64,000 nucleotides of DNA from Muricauda sp. SCSIO 64092 (GTDB lineage: Bacteria; Bacteroidota; Bacteroidia; Flavobacteriales; Flavobacteriaceae), in contig NZ_CP095413.1 in the NCBI RefSeq assembly GCF_023016285.1, positions 124,001 to 188,000 on the forward strand. The letters are read 5' to 3'. Positions within the stretch are counted from its first letter, which is position 1; every line of letters starts with the position of its first letter. Made by a program: the position numbers and the translations under genes. The notes under the pieces are model-generated. The model ran no database searches, was not told the DNA's origin, and saw only the letters and a program-made list of their open reading frames with translations. This document shows, piece by piece, positions 35,963 to 44,738 of the stretch.

Positions 35963-37681
35963 ATGTCCAATTCTAATTTGCTAGACACCAAAACCATTTC
36001 ATTTAATGATATAATTAGAAATGGAAAAATCTACAAAGTCCCTCAATTCCAAAGGGACTATTCATGGGATGAGGACAATTGGGAAGATTTATGGAATGAT
36101 ATCCTCAACCTAAATGATACAAGCGATTCTCATTATATGGGATCAATAGTCCTACAGGATAACGGAGATAATACATACGACATCATTGACGGACAACAAA
36201 GGTTTACTACTCTAACCATCATTGCATTGGCGGTCATAAACAACATACAAGAACTCGCCAATGAAAATATGGAAAAAGAGGATAATGAGGAAAGAGTGAG
36301 ACTTTTAGTTAAAGATTATATTGGTCAAAAAGACTCTGTATCACTTAAATACTCTAGCAAGTTATTTTTAAATGAAAATAATGATGGTTTTTTCCAAACT
36401 AGATTAGTCAATTTTAGAGAACCTGTGAATTATAACAAGTTGAACTCTTCTGAAAAACTGCTTTGGGATGCTTATCTATTTTTTTCAAATAAAATAGAAT
36501 CTCATTTTGCTGAAAAAAAAAGCGGCCAGTCCATGGCCAACTTCTTGAACAACAAAATTGGCCGAAGGCTTTTGTTTATACAAATAACGGTAGAGGATGA
36601 GGTAAATGCATATACGGTTTTCGAAACATTAAATTCAAGAGGTGTCGAATTGACATCAACTGATTTACTAAAAAATTATCTTTTTTCATTGGTCGCAAAA
36701 AGCGATTCAGACCTGAAAATCATCAAAACCCAATGGAAAAAAATAATAGAAATAACAGGGCTTAAGGAATTTCCCATCTTTCTAAGACACTATCTAAACG
36801 CTCGTAGAAAACTTATTAGCAAAGAGTACTTGTTCAAAGCAGTTAAGCAACAATTGGTAAAGGATTCTGATGTTTTCGAATTGTTGGATAGCTTGGAAAA
36901 AGTTGCATACTTCTACATGGCTTTGGCTAATCCTTATGATGAATTCTGGGAAGGAGACAAAGATTTATCAAATTCTATTGGAGCATTAAAACTTTTTAGA
37001 GTAACTCAGAACAAACCACTTTTAATGATTGCATATGAGAAGTTTGGAATTACCAATGAATTCAAAAAACTAACTAAAGCAATAGTCACCATATCCTTTA
37101 GATATAATGTAATAGGAAAACTGCAGGCCAATGAAATGGATAAGGTCTATAACAAGACCAGCATTAACTTATTCCAAAGCAAGACATTTAAGTTAAAAAA
37201 AGTGCTTGAAGATTTAAGACCAATCTATATTTCTGATGATAGTTTTAAAAGTTACTTTGAATTAAAAACCCTTAATACTAGCAGTAGTTCTAATAAAAAA
37301 TTGGCCAGGTATATACTTTACAACATAGAATCCCAGGCTCACAATGGGGCAAATTATGACTATCTCGCAGACAATGGAACTATTGAACACATCCTTCCCG
37401 TGAATTTCAATGATTCTTGGAACGACCATTTTAGCGAAGATGACCATGCCAGAAATCTATATAAGTTGGGGAACATGACCTTATTGGAAGTTTCCAAAAA
37501 TAAAGAATCCTCTGACAAACCGTATAAAGACAAGATTGAAATATTTAATACCAGTAAATATGCAATCACGAATTCTATAAACTCTGTTGATTGGAATGTA
37601 GCCTCTATCAAACATCGCCAAAGTAAAATGGGCAAAATTGCCTGCGGAAGATGGAAGATAAGCTATGACAACAAGAATTAA
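35963..37681 (+). CDS. DUF262/DUF1524 protein (GmrSD-like type IV restriction family)
   Basis: A 572-residue protein combining the two GmrSD parts in one chain. The N-terminal DUF262 (ParB/Srx-like NTPase) has YKVPQFQRDYSWDEDNW near residues 20-36, HYMGSIVLQ near 53 and the hallmark IIDGQQRFTTLTII near 74-87. The C-terminal DUF1524 carries the His-Me nuclease centre GTIEHILPVNFNDSW near 472 and the following NLYKLGNMTLLE with the conserved Asn-Leu. The family cleaves modified phage DNA, and standalone members are often near defence genes, but here it stands alone. The gene is AT-rich relative to its neighbours, consistent with transfer. Target and activity are unknown. Confidence 0.9.
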   Translation: MSNSNLLDTKTISFNDIIRNGKIYKVPQFQRDYSWDEDNWEDLWNDILNLNDTSDSHYMGSIVLQDNGDNTYDIIDGQQRFTTLTIIALAVINNIQELANENMEKEDNEERVRLLVKDYIGQKDSVSLKYSSKLFLNENNDGFFQTRLVNFREPVNYNKLNSSEKLLWDAYLFFSNKIESHFAEKKSGQSMANFLNNKIGRRLLFIQITVEDEVNAYTVFETLNSRGVELTSTDLLKNYLFSLVAKSDSDLKIIKTQWKKIIEITGLKEFPIFLRHYLNARRKLISKEYLFKAVKQQLVKDSDVFELLDSLEKVAYFYMALANPYDEFWEGDKDLSNSIGALKLFRVTQNKPLLMIAYEKFGITNEFKKLTKAIVTISFRYNVIGKLQANEMDKVYNKTSINLFQSKTFKLKKVLEDLRPIYISDDSFKSYFELKTLNTSSSSNKKLARYILYNIESQAHNGANYDYLADNGTIEHILPVNFNDSWNDHFSEDDHARNLYKLGNMTLLEVSKNKESSDKPYKDKIEIFNTSKYAITNSINSVDWNVASIKHRQSKMGKIACGRWKISYDNKN

Positions 37682-37836
37682 TAAAATTGTCCGCTGGGGA
37701 CCTTAGCTAAGGTTTTCTTTTATTTATCACGTAAGTTCTAATTGAATTATCAAGCATATTTTTCTTACTTTATAAAGAAACGATTCCAAATTGCGGCTGC
37801 TTTTTGTAAAGGCCAGTATCCAATAAAATTTTTTGT

Positions 37837-39858
37837 CTATTTTACTAAAAAACCAAATCGTTCCGAATAGTCCAACATTTGTTCCTCAAAGCTTTTGGGC
37901 TGTACGATCCTTACATCCGTTAGCTCTCCCTGGTCGTTGGTTTCCGGTGTCAATACGGGATTTACAAAACCACTGTAAGGTGCAGCTTTGAATTTTTTGT
38001 TTCGTTCCAAGACTTCGGCATGCAATCCCTGGTCCACTTTAACACCATATCCTTCCACAAGGGCCTGGGCAGCTTCAAAATCACCTTCGGATTTTATCCG
38101 TTGGGTTTCCTTCAGCAATTCCCCAAACAGTTCCCGCAACCTCGCATAGTCATGAATTTCAAAATACGTTTTGCCATCACGCTCTATTTTTTCAATCACA
38201 TTATCCGCCATCCCTTTTTCAAACGCCCATGCGGATACCCATTGCCGGTTGACCATATGATCTTCCTCGATGTCATCACCAAGTGCTATACGGATCAACT
38301 GGACCATTAATCCATTTCGGATATACCGATCATAGGCGGTCATTCCAACTTTTTCCCAATCTTCAACCAATCCCAGTTCCTGAAGTTTTGGATCCATGAG
38401 GTAATAGAGGCCCACTAAGTCCGCACGCCCTTCTTCCATGGTGGAGGCATAGTTCTTAAGGGTTTCCTTGGGTTGTCCCACACCTTCATTGATCTTTCCC
38501 GACGCATGTCCAATAACCTCATGAAGGGCCGTATGTAACTTGCTTGCCAGCTCCCCGTATTTTTTACTCAGTTCAATTTCCAGGGAATCATGGGCAAATT
38601 CATTTAAGCGCCCTCCACTGCCCGCATTGTTGTAGGCATCAATAATATTCCCAAGGGAAACCGATTTACTGCCATGTTCCTGACGTATCCAGTTGTTGTT
38701 GGGAAGATTTACCCCAATTGGGGTACTGGGAGAAGCATCCCCCGCTTCCGCGGCCACATTTATGGTCTTGTAGGTGATGCCCACAACGTTCTCCTTTTTA
38801 TGGGCATCCATCAAAGGGGCGTTATCTTCAAACCACTGTGCGTTCGCAGAAATCACGTCCATTTTTTTGGACATTTCAAAGTCTTTTATTTGAATAATAT
38901 TTTCATACGATCCCTTTATGCCCATGGGATCGTTGTACACTTCTATGAACCCGTTGATCCAATCAATATTGCCTTCCGTGGAATTTACCCATGCCACGGC
39001 ATACGCATCCCAGGTATCCAAGCTTCCCGTTTTATAATATTCAATCAATAAGCCCAATGTTTTGGCCTGCTGTTCATTTTCAGCAACAGCCTTGGCCTTC
39101 TCCAACCATTTGATAATTTCGTCTATGGCCTTGCCATATTTGCCACCAGACTTCCAAACCAATTCCCTTAACTTCCCATTTTCCTTGACCAATGTTGAAT
39201 TAAGTCCCAGTTCAATGGGCTGGTCTGTAGGCTTATTATTCCTTTTTAGATAAAAAGCTTCCACTTCCGCTGTGGTCAAATCCGGGCCGTAAAAATTGAC
39301 GGATGAGGCGAGGACATTATCGACCCCCTTCTTTTTATTGACCTTTTTAAGGTCTTTATCATTAAAAATAACTTCCAGGGCCTCCCCTTCCAAAGTGATT
39401 TCCGTGGCCTCCAGCAATCCCATAAAATACTCCCTATCAAATTCCGGCATAATTTTATCATTGGAATAATGATGGTGTATTCCGTTGGAGAACCAAACCC
39501 TTTTTAAATACGTCTCAAAGTCCTTCCAACTTTTTGTGGTCCTATCCCCTTCAAATTTGGTGTAAATGGATTCCAATGCCCTTCTGATGACCAAATTATG
39601 GCGGTAGTTTTGGTCCCACATAATATCCCTACCCGCAAGACCAGCTTGGGCCAGATAATAGACCAATTGTTTCTCCTTTAAGGTAAGTCCATCAAATCCA
39701 GGTACTTCATATCGTAAAATACGTAAATCGGCAAATTGATCTACCATAACCATGTCAACTGCTTCCGTCGCCTGTTCAGCAGGTGCATTTTTTCCCTGTT
39801 TACAAGACCAGAACAATGTAGCGGTCAATGCAACAATAAGTACGTGCTTCATTTTCAT
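37837..39858 (-). CDS. dipeptidyl-peptidase III-like metallopeptidase (family M49), lipoprotein
   Basis: A zinc exopeptidase of about 673 residues. The longer frame begins at 39906, but ATG 39858 gives a proper lipoprotein signal with lipobox LFWSC about 16 residues in. The M49 active site HEXXGH reads HEVIGHASGKINEG (first His about residue 446), and the downstream EEGRADLVGLYYL supplies the third ligand and matches the M49 EECRAD motif. The family removes dipeptides from the N-terminus of short peptides. Family members in Flavobacteria are sometimes mislabelled dihydrofolate reductase; no such domain is visible. It is a single-gene unit, with no coupled neighbour. Confidence 0.91.
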   Translation of the reverse strand: MKMKHVLIVALTATLFWSCKQGKNAPAEQATEAVDMVMVDQFADLRILRYEVPGFDGLTLKEKQLVYYLAQAGLAGRDIMWDQNYRHNLVIRRALESIYTKFEGDRTTKSWKDFETYLKRVWFSNGIHHHYSNDKIMPEFDREYFMGLLEATEITLEGEALEVIFNDKDLKKVNKKKGVDNVLASSVNFYGPDLTTAEVEAFYLKRNNKPTDQPIELGLNSTLVKENGKLRELVWKSGGKYGKAIDEIIKWLEKAKAVAENEQQAKTLGLLIEYYKTGSLDTWDAYAVAWVNSTEGNIDWINGFIEVYNDPMGIKGSYENIIQIKDFEMSKKMDVISANAQWFEDNAPLMDAHKKENVVGITYKTINVAAEAGDASPSTPIGVNLPNNNWIRQEHGSKSVSLGNIIDAYNNAGSGGRLNEFAHDSLEIELSKKYGELASKLHTALHEVIGHASGKINEGVGQPKETLKNYASTMEEGRADLVGLYYLMDPKLQELGLVEDWEKVGMTAYDRYIRNGLMVQLIRIALGDDIEEDHMVNRQWVSAWAFEKGMADNVIEKIERDGKTYFEIHDYARLRELFGELLKETQRIKSEGDFEAAQALVEGYGVKVDQGLHAEVLERNKKFKAAPYSGFVNPVLTPETNDQGELTDVRIVQPKSFEEQMLDYSERFGFLVK

Positions 39859-40023
39859 AAAATATGCTTTATAGTTTGTAAAATCTTTAAAAGTTGAGCG
39901 TCCCAATGCCTAGAAAAATCATATTACCCCGGTTTAAGAATTGTCCTCCTTAGATTACTTTGATGTATTACACTGGAAATATCGTTTAACACATGCAAAA
40001 GAACTTTTGAGTCAAAATAGTTT

Positions 40024-41229
40024 TTATAAAAATTTATAGCCCAAAAGTAGGGAAACCCTTGATAGTTCATTTTCCACTGGAGTTCCTTCCAAAACGTTTT
40101 GATTAAGGTAATAATTGAACTTTAAATACAGTTTTCTTTTAAAGCTATATCCAACCCCAAGTCCACTACCAAGATTTACTGGTCTTACCTGCTGTGAACT
40201 ATCTGCAGTATCCTGATTAAAATCAATCCTATGTTCAGAACTAAAATCATTGTCTATAGTGAGGCCCAATTCTAAGAATAAAGCACTATTTGGGTTTAAA
40301 TACATATAATGTCGCCCCCCCAATATTACTTCCAATCTATTGATATCGATAAAATATCTAGGTGATCCTACATTGGACCTTCCAAATCCACTTGAATACT
40401 CCGAGTAAAACGCCCCTAGGAAAAAGCTCCACTTATCGTTATTGAATGGTAGGATACCTTCCACTTCCAATCCCACTTTTGGTACAATTTCATTATCATA
40501 ATCTTGATCTCTTCCAAATACGGCATAATTGAAATCGTAATCCTGTGCTCCTCCGTAAATGGTTAGGCCAAACTTTATTCCCTTCCTTTTCCCAACTCCC
40601 ATTTCCAAATCAGAGCTGTTGGGATCAGTACAGAGGTTATACTTTTGAACGTAATTGATAAGCGATTTCTTTTCGTAGGTAACTGATTGAATGTCAATGG
40701 AGTTTCCACAATTCAAATGCTCAAACAATTGTCTTCTATACATCTTGTTATCTACAATTTGATTTGAGCCAGGTTTAATGTACTGCTTGTATAAGAGGGG
40801 CAAGGGTTTGTGTTCCCCTATTTGTATCAAAAAAATCCTATCGTTATTACCACTGTACTGATACAAAGAGGCTTCTCCTCCCAAAATTCGCTTGACAAAC
40901 ACATTCCTACTGACCAATTTTGGTTGACTTTCGCTGCTCTTGTCTTTTTCAAATTGTTGGGTTACTGGAAATTCACCAGAAACCTTAAGATATAAAGGCC
41001 CCTCGTTAACCTGAAATGCTTTAACGGTGTTCACATCAAAAAATTTGGGTTCATCACCCAACGATAATTTGTAAGAAACCTTAATAGGCGAATCCGCCCA
41101 ATTCAAATTTCTAATGTAGCATTCCACCTTATCCCCCTTACTTTCTATAAAGTACCCTTTCTCAAATCGCGTTTGGGAAAACATTACTAGTGATGTGAAA
41201 AAAAGACAAATGGTAATTGTTTTTGTCAT
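40024..41229 (-). CDS. exported outer-membrane beta-barrel-like protein, unknown function
   Basis: A 401-residue protein with a signal peptide (ITICLFFTSLVMFSQ). The first half (about residues 20-200) is a soluble domain with the pattern GYFIESKGDKVECYIRNLNW and LLYKQYIKPGSNQIVDNK. The second half has regularly spaced amphipathic strands ending in LSRVSLLLGYKFL, the aromatic terminus of an outer-membrane barrel. Related proteins occur singly in Flavobacteria and are sometimes wrongly annotated as tRNA modification GTPase; no GTPase motif is present. I do not recognise a function. It is slightly more AT-rich than its neighbours and stands alone. Confidence 0.78.
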   Translation of the reverse strand: MTKTITICLFFTSLVMFSQTRFEKGYFIESKGDKVECYIRNLNWADSPIKVSYKLSLGDEPKFFDVNTVKAFQVNEGPLYLKVSGEFPVTQQFEKDKSSESQPKLVSRNVFVKRILGGEASLYQYSGNNDRIFLIQIGEHKPLPLLYKQYIKPGSNQIVDNKMYRRQLFEHLNCGNSIDIQSVTYEKKSLINYVQKYNLCTDPNSSDLEMGVGKRKGIKFGLTIYGGAQDYDFNYAVFGRDQDYDNEIVPKVGLEVEGILPFNNDKWSFFLGAFYSEYSSGFGRSNVGSPRYFIDINRLEVILGGRHYMYLNPNSALFLELGLTIDNDFSSEHRIDFNQDTADSSQQVRPVNLGSGLGVGYSFKRKLYLKFNYYLNQNVLEGTPVENELSRVSLLLGYKFL

Positions 41230-41386
41230 AGTCCGGAATAGTTTGGTTCAACTGTGTAAATAAAATCTACAGTACTAATTTTTGTAGTATTTACAGAAGT
41301 CTCAAATGTATTCCCATATGAAATCGTAAAATATGATTTTTGTTGGTTTTACAAGAGGTTTCTTTTGAAGGACTATTGTCCAAATA

Positions 41387-42841
41387 ATGGAGTCCTATTA
41401 CTTTCGTGTTATGGCAAAAGAAATTCTAAAAACAGTTTACTCCCATAATCAGTTTGCAAACAATGGTCATCAGTTGATTGATACTTTGGTTGACCATTTA
41501 CAAAAGTCAACATCCGCTAAAAACCCTAAAACCATTAATTGGAATGTCCCTAAAAAAGAGTTGGAATTTTGGAAGGACTTCCTTAAAAATGGGAATGATG
41601 GAGATTTCATCCCCGAAGTCCTAAAACATTCCATACACACCCATAACCCCAGATATATGGGGCATCAGGTGGCAGCCCCTGCCCCAATTACTGCTTTGAC
41701 CGCTATGGTCAGTTCCATTTTAAATAATGGTATGGCGGTCTTTGAAATGGGCATGGCGCCTTCGGCTATTGAGCAGGTTGTTATTGAAAGCATCTGTAAA
41801 AAAATAGGTTATGACCGGAACCCAGGCGGATTTTTAACCTCCGGGGGCACCCTGGCCAATTTAACTGCGCTGCTTTCCGCGAGAAAGGCCATAGTAAAAC
41901 AAGACGTTTGGAATGAGGGGCATTCCGCAACTTTGGGAATCATGGTATGCGAAGAGGCCCATTATTGTGCGGACCGTGCTGCCAAAATAATGGGACTTGG
42001 GGAAAAAGGAATCATTAAAATTCCGGCTTCCGAAAACTTTAGTATGGACACAACCCTGTTGGATAGGTATTATACGGAAGCCGCTTCAAAAGGAATTGAA
42101 ATCTTTGCCATCATTGGATCGGCTCCTTCCACAGCTACGGGTGCTTATGATAATTTGGACGTTCTTTCAAAATTTGCCCAACAAAAACAAATCTGGTTCC
42201 ATGTGGATGGTGCCCATGGTGGGGCGGCCATCTATTCCGAAAAATATAAGCATCTGCTCCAGGGTATTGTGCATGCCGATTCCATAGTTATTGATGGTCA
42301 TAAAATGATGCTCATGCCCACCATTACCACTGCCCTACTCTTTAAGGACAAAAAACATGCCCAGGATACTTTTAACCAACGTGCAGATTATTTATTGGAT
42401 GATGTTGAGGAAGAGGACTGGATAAACAGCGGCAAAAAAACCTTTGAGTGTACCAAGACCATGATGTGCCTCCACTGGTTTGCGCTATTAAAGCATTATG
42501 GGGACACGCTGTTTGACGCGTTTGTGACACGGCAGTACGATTTGGCAAAAACCTTTGAAAAAATGTTGATTGAAGATCCCAAATTTCAATTGGCCACCTC
42601 CCCACAGTCCAATATCCTATGCTTTAGATGTATTGAAAAAGGGAAGACCAATGGGCAATTGGATGCCTGGAATGCGGCCATCCGCCAACGGCTTTTGGAA
42701 GATGGGGAATTTTACATTGTCCAGACCAAACTGCGCGGTATCCATTATTTAAGGACCACCTTAATGAATCCTTTTACCACAAAGGACCACTTAAGGCAAT
42801 TGGTGAAAAAAATCAAAGCCGTTGCAGCGTCCATTAACTAA
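41387..42841 (+). CDS. PLP-dependent group II amino acid decarboxylase
   Basis: A 484-residue decarboxylase of the aspartate/2,4-diaminobutyrate/aromatic amino acid group. The cofactor Lys is Lys306 in VIDGHKMMLMP; HVDGAHGGAAIYS near residue 277 holds the Asp that bonds the pyridine nitrogen, and FLTSGGTLANLTALLSARK near 150 is the phosphate loop. The N-terminal HNPRYMGHQVAAPAPITAL segment is typical of the family's substrate cap. Substrate cannot be fixed from sequence. An ATG at 41411 is an alternative start. Its end overlaps the convergent GH15 gene by 8 bp. Confidence 0.91.
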   Translation: MESYYFRVMAKEILKTVYSHNQFANNGHQLIDTLVDHLQKSTSAKNPKTINWNVPKKELEFWKDFLKNGNDGDFIPEVLKHSIHTHNPRYMGHQVAAPAPITALTAMVSSILNNGMAVFEMGMAPSAIEQVVIESICKKIGYDRNPGGFLTSGGTLANLTALLSARKAIVKQDVWNEGHSATLGIMVCEEAHYCADRAAKIMGLGEKGIIKIPASENFSMDTTLLDRYYTEAASKGIEIFAIIGSAPSTATGAYDNLDVLSKFAQQKQIWFHVDGAHGGAAIYSEKYKHLLQGIVHADSIVIDGHKMMLMPTITTALLFKDKKHAQDTFNQRADYLLDDVEEEDWINSGKKTFECTKTMMCLHWFALLKHYGDTLFDAFVTRQYDLAKTFEKMLIEDPKFQLATSPQSNILCFRCIEKGKTNGQLDAWNAAIRQRLLEDGEFYIVQTKLRGIHYLRTTLMNPFTTKDHLRQLVKKIKAVAASIN

Positions 42842-44639
42842 TGGATTCCAAAATCCGCTCCTCGCTTTGTTTCCTTGAAAAATTGATGGCACATTCAATC
42901 AAAGCCAAATGGGAATACGCCTGGGGGAAATTCCCCAATAGTCTTTTGGTCTTAAAATCGATATCCTCGCTAAAAAGCCCTAGATGGTTGCTGTAGCCCA
43001 ATAAACGCTCAAAATGCTCCAGTGCTTTCTCCTCCTCCCCTATTTTGAACAATGCATTAATGAACCAAAACGTACAAATGGTAAAGGACGAGGAAGGCAG
43101 TCCAAAATCGTCCTCATTTTTATAACGGTACAGTAATCCATCATTACTCAGATCCTTTTCAATGGCTTTGACCGTTTGTACAAACTTGGGATCCTTGGCG
43201 TGAATGAACCCGTAAGATTCCATCAACAAAACGGAAGCGTCCAGGTGGTAAGAGCCATAGGACTGGGTAAAGGCCTTAACATCGTCGTTCCACGCATTTT
43301 CCATAATATCGCCCTTAATTTCCTGCTCTATGGTGGACCATTTATCAATTTTTCGATGTTTTCCAAATATCTTGGCCACTTTAATAGCCCTATCCAGCGC
43401 CACCCAGCACAAGACCTTGGAGAACGTAAAATGCCTATCCTCCCCTCTAAACTCCCAAATTCCTTTGTCTGCCTCACGCCAGTGTTTATCAACAATCCAG
43501 ACAATGGCCTTGGTTATGCTCCACAATTCCTCCCCATTTTCAATATCATTGCTGAATTTCATCAACTGCTCATAGATAACATCCATTAAAATACCATAGA
43601 TATCATTCTGTTTTTGTTTATAGGCGGCATTACCTACACGTACCGGTTTTGAACCCCTATATCCCTCCAAATGGTCAAGGCTCTTCTCAGTCAAGGTTTT
43701 CTCGCCATTGATGCCGTACATGATTTGGAGTTTTTCATCCTTATCGGGCATCAAATCAATGATAAACTGTAGAAATCGCTTTGCAGAATTCTTGTGTCCC
43801 AATTCGGAAACCACTTTTATCACCATGGAAGCGTCCCTTATCCAGCAAAACCGATAATCCCAGTTTCGAACTTCCCCAATGGTTTCCGGTAATGAAGTAG
43901 TTGCCGCTGCCAATACCGCGCCCGTTTTATCATAGGTAAGCATTTTGAGCGTTATGGCACTGCGCACGATCTCACGGTTGAATTTCTTGTAGGTCGGGGT
44001 CCGGTCCACCCAATCCAGCCAATAGATTTTGGTACGCTCCAATTCCAAACCTATCTTATCGGTAGTTGGGCGTAAAATCTTTTCGTTGTAGCAGACCAGG
44101 AAATACCCATCTTCCTTCAGGGTGATTTCCTCCCCACTCAACACATGGTTTTTATTAAAAGATGTATATAGGAACAGGCTATCGAACTGTTGTTTACTGG
44201 TAATACTTACAATAAATGTCCCATTACCCTTTACATGGTGTGTGGTCTCACCCTTGGCATATTCCAATTTAGGGTCGTATTGCACCTTAAATTTCGGGGC
44301 TCCGGAGATATGTTTTACATATCGGATTATTTCGGGCGGCGCATTGTATTTGCCATTGGGTTTATAATACCTAGGCATAAAATCATGCAGTTCAAATATG
44401 TTCTCCCCATCGGAAAAGCGCGTGACCAAAATGGCCGTTTTTGGATAGTATTGCTGTGTAATTTCGTAATTGTACTTTGTGATCAATTCAAAATTTCCAC
44501 CGTTTTTTTCATCCAAAAGTTTTGCAAAGACTGAAGAAGAATCAAATTGGGGCAAACAACACCAGTCCAACGAGCCGGTATCTGAGATCAATGCCGCGCT
44601 TCTACAGTTACCAATAATTCCGTAATTTAGGTTATCCAT
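42834..44639 (-). CDS. glycoside hydrolase family 15 protein (glucoamylase/trehalase-like)
   Basis: A 601-residue (alpha/alpha)6-barrel hydrolase with the N-terminal GH15 beta-sandwich (YGIIGNCRSAALISDTGSLDW at the start). The substrate-binding WDYRFCWIRDASMVI near residue 265 and the acidic WEFRGEDRHFTFSKV near 400 (first catalytic Glu region) match bacterial GH15 enzymes, as does the C-terminal LLGNFPQAYSHLALI with the catalytic base Glu region nearby. There is no signal peptide, so it is cytoplasmic. It is divergent from a trehalose-6-phosphate synthase/phosphatase, which makes trehalose hydrolysis more likely than glucoamylase activity (inference). The start ATG at 44639 is used; one two codons earlier is possible. 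Confidence 0.88.
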   Translation of the reverse strand: MDNLNYGIIGNCRSAALISDTGSLDWCCLPQFDSSSVFAKLLDEKNGGNFELITKYNYEITQQYYPKTAILVTRFSDGENIFELHDFMPRYYKPNGKYNAPPEIIRYVKHISGAPKFKVQYDPKLEYAKGETTHHVKGNGTFIVSITSKQQFDSLFLYTSFNKNHVLSGEEITLKEDGYFLVCYNEKILRPTTDKIGLELERTKIYWLDWVDRTPTYKKFNREIVRSAITLKMLTYDKTGAVLAAATTSLPETIGEVRNWDYRFCWIRDASMVIKVVSELGHKNSAKRFLQFIIDLMPDKDEKLQIMYGINGEKTLTEKSLDHLEGYRGSKPVRVGNAAYKQKQNDIYGILMDVIYEQLMKFSNDIENGEELWSITKAIVWIVDKHWREADKGIWEFRGEDRHFTFSKVLCWVALDRAIKVAKIFGKHRKIDKWSTIEQEIKGDIMENAWNDDVKAFTQSYGSYHLDASVLLMESYGFIHAKDPKFVQTVKAIEKDLSNDGLLYRYKNEDDFGLPSSSFTICTFWFINALFKIGEEEKALEHFERLLGYSNHLGLFSEDIDFKTKRLLGNFPQAYSHLALIECAINFSRKQSEERILESIS

Positions 44640-44671
44640 ATACAAGTTCTTATCTTTTGATAATTATTGTA

Positions 44672-44702
44672 GGTTTTTTCTTTCTTTATAATCGAAAAAA
44701 CC
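44672..44702. promoter_or_regulatory. inverted repeat between the divergent trehalose genes
   Basis: GGTTTTTTC at 44672-44680 and GAAAAAACC at 44694-44702 are exact inverse copies around a 13-base spacer. It sits in the 99-bp divergent gap between GH15 and the synthase/phosphatase, so an operator for a shared regulator is plausible; a hairpin in the leader is the alternative. Confidence 0.4.
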
Positions 44703-44738
44703 TCATTTTTATTTCATTTTCCTTAAAAATTCCAGCTT

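Noticed and set aside
16615-37681. ImmA/DUF4411 module and DUF262 protein as one defence island
   Set aside because: They are about 18 kb apart with core metabolic operons between them, so they are treated as two separate insertions.
37700-37713. ACCTTAGCTAAGGT palindrome followed by T-rich DNA as a terminator of the DUF262 gene
   Set aside because: The stem would be five pairs with a four-base loop and the T-tract is broken by C, so it is too weak to call.
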